From Mycobacterium sp. IS-1590 (GTDB lineage: Bacteria; Actinomycetota; Actinomycetes; Mycobacteriales; Mycobacteriaceae), in the NCBI RefSeq assembly GCF_001500025.1, contig NZ_LQIW01000001.1:248001-312000 (forward strand): a stretch of 64,000 nucleotides of DNA. The letters are read 5' to 3'. The notes beneath the pieces were generated by a model that worked only from the letters and a program-made list of their open reading frames with translations, was not told the origin of the DNA and did not search any database. Positions 46,686 through 57,269 of the stretch are shown one piece after another. The translations under genes were made by a program, and so were the position numbers. The first letter of the stretch is position 1. Every line of letters starts with the position of its first letter.

Positions 46686-46988
46686 GTGGCGAGCGTGAAC
46701 ATCAAGCCACTCGAGGACAAGATCCTCGTTCAGGCCAACGAGGCCGAGACCACGACCGCATCCGGTCTGGTCATCCCCGACACCGCCAAGGAAAAGCCGC
46801 AGGAAGGCACCGTCGTCGCAGTTGGCCCCGGCCGCTGGGACGAGGACGGCGAGAAGCGCATCCCGCTGGACGTCTCCGAGGGCGACACCGTCATCTACAG
46901 CAAGTACGGCGGCACCGAGATCAAGTACAACGGCGAGGAGTACCTGATCCTCTCGGCACGCGACGTGCTGGCCGTCGTCAACAAGTAA
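46686..46988 (+). CDS. groES: co-chaperonin GroES
   Basis: A 100-residue chaperonin cap protein, nearly identical in pattern to mycobacterial Cpn10 ([50 protein letters not shown]). The GTG at 46686 gives the family length and has GGAGGG upstream. It is controlled by CIRCE and co-transcribed with groEL1. Confidence 0.98.
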   Translation: MASVNIKPLEDKILVQANEAETTTASGLVIPDTAKEKPQEGTVVAVGPGRWDEDGEKRIPLDVSEGDTVIYSKYGGTEIKYNGEEYLILSARDVLAVVNK

Positions 46989-46990
46989 GC

Positions 46991-47043
46991 ACCCGTGTTC
47001 CGCCCCGGGAATCCCCGTCCACACGGGTGATTTCCGGGGCGGC
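46991..47043 (+). other. competing RNA hairpins between groES and groEL1
   Basis: Outer arms CCGCCCCGG (47001-47009) and CCGGGGCGG (47035-47043) form a stem containing CCCGT/ACGGG. CACCCGTG (46991-46998) can instead pair perfectly with CACGGGTG (47023-47030), opening that stem. No U-tract follows, so readthrough or processing is more likely than termination. The groEL1 ATG is 40 nt downstream. Confidence 0.55.
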
Positions 47044-47055
47044 ATGCGTCTATAG

Positions 47056-48711
<1,656 letters not shown>

Positions 48712-48725
48712 GTAGCAATACGAAG

Positions 48726-48753
48726 CACCCCCGGTCTGGTGGCCGGGGGTGTT
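48726..48753 (+). terminator. terminator of groESL1
   Basis: The stem CACCCCCGG (48726-48734) with CCGGGGGTG (48743-48751) and an 8-nt loop starts 14 nt after the groEL1 stop and is followed by TTCTCGTTT. Confidence 0.8.
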
Positions 48754-48882
48754 CTCGTTTGGGGCGAACCTCCAACGGTCAACTTTTCGTACAAGGGTGA
48801 GTGCTCGGTCGTCAGAATCCCGCATGCATCGCGATACTGGGGTTTACGCTGCGAGAACCTGACAACGAGGTGGTGAGGACGT

Positions 48883-49248
48883 ATGCCACTGACACGTCTG
48901 TTCCGAGCGGCGGCGGTGATCGTCGGTATGACCGCGATCGCGACTGCACCACCGGTCGCCGCTGACCCGATGAACCCGATACCCGGCAACGGATTCTTTC
49001 TCGTCGGCCCCGACATCGCGCCGGGGGTCTACAACACGGGCGGTTCGGCGTCGACCTGGGCGGTCTACATCAACGATGTGCCGACCGAGGATTCGATGTG
49101 CGTGTGGTTCACCTACAGCACGCCGGATACGAACAAGGACAACGTCGTCGCCACCAACATGTCCGTCGGTCCGATGAACGCGAACATCAACTCGTCGGTG
49201 AAGGCCTTCGAGTCGCGGAACTGCCAACCCTGGACCCGCATCCCGTGA
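48883..49248 (+). CDS. small secreted protein of unknown function
   Basis: A 121-residue exported protein. The signal peptide is about residues 1-27 (ending APPVAADP). The mature domain has NGFFLVGPDIAPGVYNTGGS, resembling the short beta-rich secreted proteins common in mycobacteria, with two cysteines (MCVWF and NCQPW) that may pair. An AGGTGGTGAGGA purine stretch precedes the ATG. It converges on the cupin gene with 9 nt between stops. Confidence 0.82.
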   Translation: MPLTRLFRAAAVIVGMTAIATAPPVAADPMNPIPGNGFFLVGPDIAPGVYNTGGSASTWAVYINDVPTEDSMCVWFTYSTPDTNKDNVVATNMSVGPMNANINSSVKAFESRNCQPWTRIP

Positions 49249-49257
49249 CGCGATGAT

Positions 49258-49623
49258 CTAATCGGTCGCGACGTGTGGCGGGTCGTAAATCACCAGGAAC
49301 ACAAGGTCTTCGGTGCCCGTATTGGTCAAGCTGTGCTGCGCGTTGGCCGGTACCTTGACGAACGTGCCGGGCGTGACGTCCCAACTGCGACCGCCGATGC
49401 GCAGGCAAGCGGTGCCGGTCAGAAAGAAGAAGGTGTGGTTGTAGTCGTGGTGGTGCGGCGTTGACCCGCCACCGGGGCCGAACTTGGTCAGTTGGGCACT
49501 GAACAGTGTCGAGTACTGGGTGCCGACCAAGTCGTCGCTGACCCAGAAGGCCCGACCGAGATCGGTCTGGTGCCAGACGATGTCATCCGGCGCGTACACC
49601 ATCGGCGATGTCGACTCTGTCAT
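49258..49623 (-). CDS. cupin-domain protein divergent from LysR regulator
   Basis: A 121-residue cupin with motif 1 PHHHDYNHTFFFLTG (three consecutive His, then a His; metal-binding) and motif 2 VKVPANAQHSL. AGGAGA precedes the ATG. It is divergent from a LysR-type gene with 107 nt between starts, which contains two dyads of LysR-site form. It is therefore the likely target of that regulator. Enzymatic activity is unknown. Confidence 0.88.
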   Translation of the reverse strand: MTESTSPMVYAPDDIVWHQTDLGRAFWVSDDLVGTQYSTLFSAQLTKFGPGGGSTPHHHDYNHTFFFLTGTACLRIGGRSWDVTPGTFVKVPANAQHSLTNTGTEDLVFLVIYDPPHVATD

Positions 49624-49659
49624 TGTGGTTCTCCTTTACACGCGGCTTACCATTACTGA

Positions 49660-49699
49660 AACATTGTGCAAGTGGAAATGTTGATAACTAACCTGTTAT
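49660..49699. promoter_or_regulatory. two dyads (LysR-type sites) between cupin and lysR
   Basis: AACATT (49660-49665) and AATGTT (49677-49682) are separated by 11 nt, an exact T-N11-A LysR box. A second dyad ATAAC-N6-GTTAT (49684-49699) follows directly. Both lie in the 107-nt divergent promoter region. Confidence 0.6.
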
Positions 49700-49730
49700 G
49701 GGGCGATTGCGCCCCTGATATGGAGAGCCG

Positions 49731-50588
49731 ATGCCGACGCTGGTGCAACTGACCACCTTCGTGGCCGTGGCCGAGCAGGGCGGCTTCACAGCCGCGAGCC
49801 GGCGCCTCGGGTTGTCCCAGCCGGCCGTCAGTCGCACTGTCGCCACCCTCGAAAAAGAGCTCGGCTCGAAGCTGTTCATCCGGCGCCGCGACGCTCTCGC
49901 GCTCACCGAGGCCGGTGCGGTTGCGCTCACGCACGCCCGGGAAGCGTTGCGGCACTTGACGTTGCTGCGTACCGAGGTGGCCGGACTATCCGGCGGGGTC
50001 ACCGGCACGCTGAGGATGGCCAGCCTGCCGACCGCAACGGGGCCGTTCGTCGCCCCACAACTTCGCGCCTACGCACGCCGTCACCCGGCTGTCGCCATTC
50101 GATTGCTCGAGGGGAGCGAGGAAGAAGTCCTGGACTGGCTCGATCAGGGCGTGGCCGAGGCGGGCGTCGTCAGCCTTCCCGTCAAAGGGTTGGAAGCCGC
50201 GACGCTCGGGGACCAGGTGCTGGCCGCGGTGGTGCCGGCCGACTCCGATCTGGCGTCGAAAGAGGTCGTCACCTATGCCGACCTGGCGAGCGTGCCTTTC
50301 GTGCGGGGCAAAGGTGGCTGCGCCGACGTGTTCATGCCGATTGCTCGACAGGCGGGTGTGGAGCTCGACCTGGCCTTCGACGCGCGTGAGATTTCAGCGG
50401 CCCTCGAGATCGTGCGGGGCGGACTGGGTGTGAGCATCCTGCCGGTCGCCGGCCTGCCCGAGGTGCCCGGAGTCGTGAGCCGACCGTTGGTCCCGCAGAC
50501 GGTCCGCCGCCTCGGCATCGCCGTCTCCGCGAGCGCATCGCGGGCCGCACGGGCGTTCCTCGACCAGATCGCCGCCCTCAACCGTTGA
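49731..50588 (+). CDS. LysR-family transcriptional regulator
   Basis: A 285-residue regulator. The N-terminal winged HTH (QLTTFVAVAEQGGFTAASRRLGLSQPAVSRTVATLEKELG in parts, residues 5-45) is followed by a periplasmic-binding-like effector domain (about 90-285). A Cys in GKGGCADVF near residue 203 may be part of the effector pocket. It is divergent from the cupin gene. The ATG at 49731 gives standard length. Confidence 0.93.
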   Translation: MPTLVQLTTFVAVAEQGGFTAASRRLGLSQPAVSRTVATLEKELGSKLFIRRRDALALTEAGAVALTHAREALRHLTLLRTEVAGLSGGVTGTLRMASLPTATGPFVAPQLRAYARRHPAVAIRLLEGSEEEVLDWLDQGVAEAGVVSLPVKGLEAATLGDQVLAAVVPADSDLASKEVVTYADLASVPFVRGKGGCADVFMPIARQAGVELDLAFDAREISAALEIVRGGLGVSILPVAGLPEVPGVVSRPLVPQTVRRLGIAVSASASRAARAFLDQIAALNR

Positions 50589-50593
50589 CCGTT

Positions 50594-50620
50594 TTGGCAA
50601 AGATCCGGGCCCGGTATAAC
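50594..50620 (+). promoter_or_regulatory. promoter of the leader/DAHP synthase transcript
   Basis: TTGGCA (50594-50599) and TATAAC (50615-50620) are spaced 15 nt, slightly short. The -10 ends 9 nt before the GTG of a 24-codon leader ORF, so transcription would begin at or just before that codon. Confidence 0.5.
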
Positions 50621-50629
50621 CTGGTCGGC

Positions 50630-50704
50630 GTGAACATCGCGACGCGCGCCGGCTATTGGCGCTTTATCGAGGCTCCGGGCGGAGCCGATAAAGCGCAGCG
50701 CTAA
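50630..50704 (+). CDS. putative aromatic leader peptide (24 aa)
   Basis: A GTG-initiated 24-codon ORF whose codons 9-12 read TAT TGG CGC TTT (Tyr-Trp-Arg-Phe), so all three aromatic amino acids occur within four codons. It has no Shine-Dalgarno but sits right behind a TATAAC box, as a leaderless ORF would. It precedes the DAHP synthase by 112 nt. Its second half forms a strong hairpin (50659-50696). The likely role is to sense aminoacyl-tRNA by ribosome stalling and control the downstream gene. This is inference; a comparable leader before aroF is known to me from Corynebacterium glutamicum. Confidence 0.6.
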   Translation: MNIATRAGYWRFIEAPGGADKAQR

Positions 50705-50790
50705 GCGACGCATCCACCCGGAGCCCAGGCAGTGACCACCAGGTCGCTGCCTTCTGTCATTCAAGGGCCCGGGGCTTTCACCGGGCGCCC
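50659..50790 (+). promoter_or_regulatory. predicted attenuator of DAHP synthase gene
   Basis: Hairpin A (50659-50696) has 16 bp, one 2-nt bulge and a GGGC loop, and begins within the Trp codon of the leader. GGCTCCGGG (50671-50679) within A can instead pair with CCCGGAGCC (50717-50725), giving alternative hairpin B. Hairpin C (50727-50752) is 11 bp with one G-U pair and an ACCA loop. Hairpin D (50765-50790) pairs GGGC/GCCC and CCGG/CCGG just before the ribosome-binding site. A and B are mutually exclusive, as attenuation requires. No long U-tract follows C or D. Confidence 0.55.
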
Positions 50791-50816
50791 ACAACATCTG
50801 AGAAAGGCACCCGAAG

Positions 50817-51872
50817 ATGAACCTGGCGCAGACCGCCACCCCGCCCGCCACCTCGGACCGGCGGGTCCGCGGTTTCAGCGAGATCCCCAGCCCGCACGAG
50901 GTGCTCACCGAGTTCCCGCTGGGAGCCCGGCGTGCGGAGCGAGTGGTGCGCGACCGGGAGGAGATCGCCGACATCCTCGCGGGCCGCGACGACCGGCTGC
51001 TGGTGGTCGTGGGACCGTGCTCGGTGCACGACCCGTCGGCGGCGCTCGACTACGCCAGCCGTCTGGTCAAGGTGGCCGACGAGCTCAGCGACCGCCTCAA
51101 GATCGTGATGCGGGTCTACTTCGAGAAGCCGCGCACCACGATCGGGTGGAAGGGCCTGATCAACGATCCGGACATGGACGGCACCTTCGACGTGGCGCGC
51201 GGCCTGCGTATCGCCCGTCACCTGCTGCTCGACATCGTCGACATCGGCTTGCCGGTCGGATGTGAGTTCCTCGAGCCGACCAGCCCGCAGTACATCGCCG
51301 ATGCCGTCGCGTGGGGTGCCATCGGCGCCAGGACCACCGAATCCCAGGTGCACCGCCAATTGGCATCCGGGTTGTCGATGCCCGTCGGCTTCAAGAACGG
51401 CACCGACGGCAACATTCAGGTGGCCGTGGACGGGGTCAAGGCCGCCGCCGCGCCGCACGTCTTCTTCGGCATGGACGATCTCGGGCGCGGTGCCTTGGTC
51501 AACACCGCGGGCAACGAGGACTGTCACGTCATCCTGCGCGGCGGTACCAACGGGCCGAACTGCGACGCCGAAGCCGTCCAGACGACGGCAGCCAAGCTGA
51601 CCGCGGCCGGATTGCCGGGGCGCGTCGTAATCGATTGCAGCCACGCGAATTCCGGAAAGGATCACGTCCGCCAGGCGCTGGTCGCCGCAGAGGTTGCGCA
51701 GCTGGTGCGCGACGGTCTACCGGTCAGCGGGGTGATGCTCGAGAGCTTCCTTGTCGCCGGTGCGCAGGCCCCCGAATCCCGTCCCCTGACCTACGGGCAG
51801 TCGGTCACCGACAAGTGCATGGACTGGGCGACAACCGATTCGGTGCTGCACACGCTTGCCGACCGCGGGTAG
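50817..51872 (+). CDS. class I 3-deoxy-7-phosphoheptulonate (DAHP) synthase
   Basis: A 351-residue enzyme condensing PEP and erythrose-4-P, the first shikimate step. It is the E. coli AroF/G/H type: GPCSVHDPSAALDYA, MRVYFEKPRTTIGWKGL, GARTTESQVHRQLASG, GFKNGTDG, IDCSHANSGKDH. This differs from the class II AroG that M. tuberculosis uses. The N-terminus (about 40 residues) is the regulatory extension of class I enzymes that binds aromatic amino acids. GAGAAAGG precedes the ATG. The upstream leader ORF suggests control by aromatic amino acid supply. Confidence 0.95.
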   Translation: MNLAQTATPPATSDRRVRGFSEIPSPHEVLTEFPLGARRAERVVRDREEIADILAGRDDRLLVVVGPCSVHDPSAALDYASRLVKVADELSDRLKIVMRVYFEKPRTTIGWKGLINDPDMDGTFDVARGLRIARHLLLDIVDIGLPVGCEFLEPTSPQYIADAVAWGAIGARTTESQVHRQLASGLSMPVGFKNGTDGNIQVAVDGVKAAAAPHVFFGMDDLGRGALVNTAGNEDCHVILRGGTNGPNCDAEAVQTTAAKLTAAGLPGRVVIDCSHANSGKDHVRQALVAAEVAQLVRDGLPVSGVMLESFLVAGAQAPESRPLTYGQSVTDKCMDWATTDSVLHTLADRG

Positions 51873-51886
51873 CTGCCCACGGGCGA

Positions 51887-52177
51887 TCAGGAGGCGCGCC
51901 GGATGCCGCGTTTCAGCAAAAGTTCGCGCTCGGACTCCGACAGCCCGCCCCAGATGCCGTAGGGCTCGCCGACGGCGAGGGCGTGCGCGCGGCACTGGGC
52001 GATCACCGGGCACTTACGGCACATCTCCTTGGCGCGCATCTCCCGTTGCGCGCGGGCGCGGCCGCGCTCCCCGTCGGGATGAAAGAACATGGAGGAATCG
52101 ACGCCCCGACAGAGTCCGGCCATCTGCCAATCCCAAATGTCGGCGTTGGGTCCGGGCAGTTGCTGCGGTTGTGGCAT
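51887..52177 (-). CDS. whiB3: WhiB3 iron-sulfur redox regulator
   Basis: A 96-residue Wbl protein matching mycobacterial WhiB3 (MPQPQQLPGPNADIWDWQ; SSMFFHPDGERGRARAQRE; GEPYGIWGGLSESERELL). Four cysteines (GLCRG; EMCRKCPVIAQC) ligate a [4Fe-4S] cluster; GIWGG is the sigma-factor/turn motif. The ATG at 52177 has AGAGAGGGG upstream. WhiB3 is known to respond to redox and acid and control lipid synthesis. It is convergent with the DAHP synthase and divergent from the Rv3415c-like gene. Confidence 0.97.
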   Translation of the reverse strand: MPQPQQLPGPNADIWDWQMAGLCRGVDSSMFFHPDGERGRARAQREMRAKEMCRKCPVIAQCRAHALAVGEPYGIWGGLSESERELLLKRGIRRAS

Positions 52178-52546
52178 TGGAAACCCCTCTCTGCACATCC
52201 ATTTCGGAAACGAACGGATGAGTGAGTTCAAAACCGATTCGAGCTCAAGTCGCCGATGACCACTCGTGGAGACAAAGTATGGGCGCTCACGAAATCTCGT
52301 CAATAGCCTGCCTATGTGCTTATTGACATAACCGCAGGCCAAGAATTTACCTCACGTTCATCATTGCGACGCACAGGCAACGAGAACGGTGCTAAACGAA
52401 CCGAACGCGGTGGACCGCGGAAACCATTTTTCCAGTTCGCGTCAATTTCCGGTTCGCGGGCAAACTCCGCCCGCTTACATGCAAGTAACATTGCGACCAC
52501 CAATTGTTAACCAATGCCGCGCCGCAATTGATACGGTCGCCACTCG
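52178..52546. other. 369-nt divergent promoter region of whiB3
   Basis: This AT-richer spacer separates divergent whiB3 and the Rv3415c-like gene. The left part is a whiB3 leader of about 90 nt. The whiB3 promoter lies at 52274-52303. Toward the right gene, TTGACA (52323-52328) and TACGGT (52532-52537; TANNNT, 9 nt before the ATG) are candidate elements but not mutually spaced. No ORF was supported. Confidence 0.65.
52274..52303 (-). promoter_or_regulatory. whiB3 promoter
   Basis: On the minus strand TTGACG (52298-52303) and TACTTT (52274-52279, TANNNT) are spaced 18 nt, pointing at whiB3 with a leader of about 90 nt. Confidence 0.6.
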
Positions 52547-53326
52547 ATGTCAGAGACCGTTCTGGCCGCAGCCGCATTCGGTGACGATCCCGGCCGTTGG
52601 CCGTTGCCTGCCGGCGCCACCGCCCGCGAGTTGTGGCTGCGCGCCGTCGCGGCGGGCGGACAGGGCCGTTATGCCAGCGCGCGCGTCGATCTGGCCGCGC
52701 TGTTCCGCAGCGCGGGACCCGAACGAGCGTTGGCGCACAGCACCGAGGCGTCGTTCCTCCGTCAACTCGGCTGGCACACCCGAGCGCGGCGATGGGACGG
52801 GCGGGCGTTGACGCTCGCCGGATCCGATACCGAGGCGGCCGCAGATGCCCTGATCGGTCTGGCGGCCGACGCGCTGGGAGTGGGCCGGTTCGAGGCGTCG
52901 GCGCGGGCGTTGGACCGCGCGGCCGAGCTGATGTCGGATCCGGCGCCGCCGAGGCTGAGGGTGCGGCTGGGTTGGGTGTCGGCCGAGCTGGCGATGGCGC
53001 GTGGCCGCGGCGCGGCCGCAGTGGGTCACGCCGAACGCGCCGCCGCCGACGCCGCGGCCCTCGGCTCGGTACGCCACCAGGTGAAGTCGTCGGTCGTGCA
53101 CGCCGCCGCCCGGTGCAGCGCGGGTGACATGACCGTCGCACGATCGTTGGCCGACGCGGCGTTCGACGAAACGCGGCGTTTCGGAATGGTTCCGCTGCAG
53201 TGGGCGTTGGCCTGCTTGCTGGCCGACATCGGCAGCGGCGCGCATCCGACACTCGACATGGTGGCGATCCGCGACCGTTGTGCCGATACAGTGCGTCGGC
53301 GGGGCGGCGTGTGGGCGGTGCGGTAA
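52547..53326 (+). CDS. conserved hypothetical protein, Rv3415c-like
   Basis: A 259-residue Ala/Arg-rich, all-helical protein. Repeated patterns (RYASARVDLAALFRSAGPERALAHST; ARALDRAAELM; AAVGHAERAAADAAAL) resemble degenerate TPR helices over about residues 30-230. No catalytic motif, signal peptide or membrane segment is visible. Its place between whiB3 (divergent) and sigD matches Rv3415c. It could act with the SigD or WhiB3 pathway, but only position suggests this. Confidence 0.82.
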   Translation: MSETVLAAAAFGDDPGRWPLPAGATARELWLRAVAAGGQGRYASARVDLAALFRSAGPERALAHSTEASFLRQLGWHTRARRWDGRALTLAGSDTEAAADALIGLAADALGVGRFEASARALDRAAELMSDPAPPRLRVRLGWVSAELAMARGRGAAAVGHAERAAADAAALGSVRHQVKSSVVHAAARCSAGDMTVARSLADAAFDETRRFGMVPLQWALACLLADIGSGAHPTLDMVAIRDRCADTVRRRGGVWAVR

Positions 53327-53362
53327 CCGGGTCCACACGGAAGTGAAAGTTATTGTTTAGCT

Positions 53363-53396
53363 GACCGGTCTACCGGATCCGGTCCCGTTCGTAACG
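53363..53396. promoter_or_regulatory. dyads and GTAACG element upstream of sigD
   Basis: The palindromes GACCGGTC (53363-53370) and ACCGGATCCGGT (53372-53383) adjoin, and GACCGG/CCGGTC half-sites (53363-53368, 53379-53384) form a larger dyad. GTAACG (53391-53396), which I recall as a SigD-type -35 element, follows 18 nt before the sigD ATG. Confidence 0.4.
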
Positions 53397-53414
53397 TTGG
53401 AGAGATCGCCCACG

Positions 53415-53993
53415 ATGACATTTTCGGGAGAACGTCTCGATGCTGTCGTTGCTGAGGCTGTGGCAGGGAACCGAGACGCGCTCCGGGAGGTGCTGGAGAC
53501 CATTCGCCCGATCGTTGTTCGGTACTGCCGGGCAAGGGTAGGGGCGACAGAGCGCAGTGGCCTCTCAGCCGACGACGTTGCGCAGGAGGTTTGCTTGGCC
53601 GCCATCACGGCGCTGCCGCGCTACAAGGATCAGGGACGACCGTTCCTGGCCTTCGTGTACGGCATTGCCGCCCACAAGGTTGCTGACGCGCATCGCGCCG
53701 CAGCCAGGAATCGATCCGACCCGACCGACGTCGTGCCGGAGCGATTCTCGCTGGACGCCGGACCCGAGCAGATGGCGCTCGATGCCGAAGCGTCGGCACG
53801 GATGAAGAAGCTTCTGGCGGTGCTTCCCGAGAAGCAGCGCGAGATCCTGATCCTGCGCATCGTCGTCGGAATGAGCGCCGAGGAGACCGCTGAGGCGGTC
53901 GGCAGCACGGCGGGCGCCGTCCGCGTCGCCCAGCACCGTGCGCTGGCGCGACTGAAGTCCGAGATCGTCGCGACGGGGCGTGACTATGCCTGA
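53415..53993 (+). CDS. sigD: ECF RNA polymerase sigma factor SigD
   Basis: A 192-residue ECF sigma factor. Region 2 covers about residues 15-85 (GERLDAVVAEAVAGNRDAL; SADDVAQEVCLAAITALPRYKD; FLAFVYGIAAHKVADAHR) and region 4 about 125-185 (LPEKQREILILRIVVGMSAEETAEAVGST). It closely follows M. tuberculosis SigD, a stringent-response-linked sigma factor. The ATG at 53415 matches the conserved start of region 2; an in-frame TTG upstream lies within the regulatory elements. It overlaps the anti-sigma gene rsdA. Confidence 0.96.
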   Translation: MTFSGERLDAVVAEAVAGNRDALREVLETIRPIVVRYCRARVGATERSGLSADDVAQEVCLAAITALPRYKDQGRPFLAFVYGIAAHKVADAHRAAARNRSDPTDVVPERFSLDAGPEQMALDAEASARMKKLLAVLPEKQREILILRIVVGMSAEETAEAVGSTAGAVRVAQHRALARLKSEIVATGRDYA

Positions 53994-55119
53994 CTTCGGA
54001 CGCTGGACCTCCAACGGGGGAGATCCCTCGCTCAACGAGATCAACCGCACCGATCGGTTCCTCGATTCGCTGGCCACACAGCAGCCGGTGTACTCGACCG
54101 ATCCCAGTGAGGCGGAACTGGCTCAGCTGCTGTCGGGTTGGCGCGACGAGATCCGCAGCGCGCCCCTGACCGCGACGGTGACTCCGCGCGATGCGGTGCT
54201 GGCGCTTGACCGCGCCGCGGCGTCGCGGCGGCGTACGCGGACATCCTTGGCGGTCGTCGGATCGGCCGCGGCCGCGGTGTTGTGTATCGGCGGGTTCGGT
54301 GCGGTGGTCGCCGGCTCCGGGCCGGGCGACTCACTCTACGGTCTGCGGACCATGCTCTTCGGCGAGCAACACGACACCCGCGACGACGCGGTCGTGCTGG
54401 CCGCACAGACTCAGATGGCCGAGGTGCAGCAACTGATCGAGCAGGGTCAGTGGCAAGCCGCCCAGGACAAGCTCGAGACCTTGACGACCACCGTGGCGAC
54501 GGTGAACGACACTGTGCGCAAAGAAGAATTGGTCACGCAGTGGCAGGAACTGACGGTCAAGGTCGAGTCCCAGGACCCGGCGGCCACCCTGCCGCCCAAT
54601 GCGCCGCCACCGACCTTCCCCGAGGTCGTCGTGCTTCCCAGCGACGGCGTGACCTCGTCGGAGACCACTGCACCGCCGACCACTCCCACGACGTCACCGC
54701 CGACCACCCCGTCGACCTCGCCGGAGACGACCACGCCGTCGCCTTCGACGACGGCTGCGCCGGGCGCTCCGTCACCCACGTCGCCGACGGTGAGCGCGCC
54801 GCCACCCCCGGTGAGCGCCACCCCGCAGCCGACGTCGGTTCCGGACTCGCCGACGGCGCTACCGACACCGACGGCGCAGCCGACGCCGACAGCGCAGCCG
54901 ACCGCACAGCCGACCGCGACGGCGGATGCGCCGCTACCGACTCCGAGCACTCGGGTTCAGGTTCCGACGCCGTCGTCTCCGCCGGCGGTGGTCGAGCAGC
55001 AGGAAGAGGAATTGCCGTCGGCCGCGCCGACCTCGCAGCAACCGACCGTGCAGGCACCCACGCCGAAAACTGCGGTCACCACGGTGACCGTCCCGGACGC
55101 GGTCGAGGAGCCGAGCTAG
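53986..55119 (+). CDS. rsdA: anti-sigma-D factor RsdA
   Basis: A 377-residue membrane anti-sigma factor. Residues 1-75 are the cytosolic SigD-binding domain (FLDSLATQQPVYSTDPSEAEL; LLSGWRDEIRS). A membrane helix lies at about 86-108 (SLAVVGSAAAAVLCIGGFGAVV). The extracellular part has a helical domain (AQTQMAEVQQLIEQGQWQAAQ) and then about 180 residues of Pro/Thr/Ser low complexity with TAQPTP-type repeats, probably spanning the cell wall. It overlaps sigD by 8 nt; a GTG at 53980 is an alternative start. In M. tuberculosis RsdA is degraded by ClpXP to free SigD. Confidence 0.94.
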   Translation: MPDFGRWTSNGGDPSLNEINRTDRFLDSLATQQPVYSTDPSEAELAQLLSGWRDEIRSAPLTATVTPRDAVLALDRAAASRRRTRTSLAVVGSAAAAVLCIGGFGAVVAGSGPGDSLYGLRTMLFGEQHDTRDDAVVLAAQTQMAEVQQLIEQGQWQAAQDKLETLTTTVATVNDTVRKEELVTQWQELTVKVESQDPAATLPPNAPPPTFPEVVVLPSDGVTSSETTAPPTTPTTSPPTTPSTSPETTTPSPSTTAAPGAPSPTSPTVSAPPPPVSATPQPTSVPDSPTALPTPTAQPTPTAQPTAQPTATADAPLPTPSTRVQVPTPSSPPAVVEQQEEELPSAAPTSQQPTVQAPTPKTAVTTVTVPDAVEEPS

Positions 55120-55524
55120 TCAGCGATAGCCGTCGGACTCCGACGTCGCTTCGTTGAGCGAGGCATCGGCGTAGCCGCGGCAGTAGTCCCACGTCACGTA
55201 GGCATCGGGTTCGGGATCGTAGGCGGGCTCGTGCGGCCGCACCGTGCCGTCGACCAGCAGTTGCAGCAGGTTGGCGCGCAGCATGTCCCAGTCGTGGTAG
55301 TGGTCCTGCTGGCATTCGTCGCAGCACACGACCAGTCCGCGGATGCCCCGGTGCGCCAGAAGTGCCTCGTACACCGCCAGATCGGCGAGATCGGCCTCGA
55401 CCGCCGTCCGCTCCTGCGGGTCCAGGGGCTGGCCCGGCTCGAGCGCGTCGAGGGCAGCCGAAGGGTCGCACGGGTCATCGGCGAACGGGTCCGGTGGCAA
55501 ACCCGGAGGCAGGTGGTCACGCAC
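55120..55524 (-). CDS. DUF5319 domain protein, Rv3412-like
   Basis: A 134-residue acidic cytosolic protein conserved next to sigD-rsdA in mycobacteria. It has a CCDEC motif followed by HYHDWDML and a C-terminal TWDYCRGYADASL block; the Cys/His set may bind zinc. The ATG start is 177 nt from guaB2 in divergent orientation. Its stop abuts the rsdA stop without overlap. The function is unknown. Confidence 0.88.
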   Translation of the reverse strand: MRDHLPPGLPPDPFADDPCDPSAALDALEPGQPLDPQERTAVEADLADLAVYEALLAHRGIRGLVVCCDECQQDHYHDWDMLRANLLQLLVDGTVRPHEPAYDPEPDAYVTWDYCRGYADASLNEATSESDGYR

Positions 55525-55656
55525 GAGTCCACACTACGCAGCGGGGCGGGGATAACGCTAGCCGTCACGCCCACGTCGTCGTCGTATCAATAGTTATGTG
55601 CGTCATGGCACGTGAGACGGGGATGACGGTCCCCAGCCGATAGGATGGTTTCTTAG

Positions 55657-57255
<1,599 letters not shown>

Positions 57256-57269
57256 AGGAGAAACTGGCC

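Noticed and set aside
54840..54945. Tandem DNA repeat as a CRISPR or VNTR element
   Set aside because: The repeats encode the TAQPT low-complexity part of RsdA, have no spacers and stay in frame; length variation is possible but not shown.
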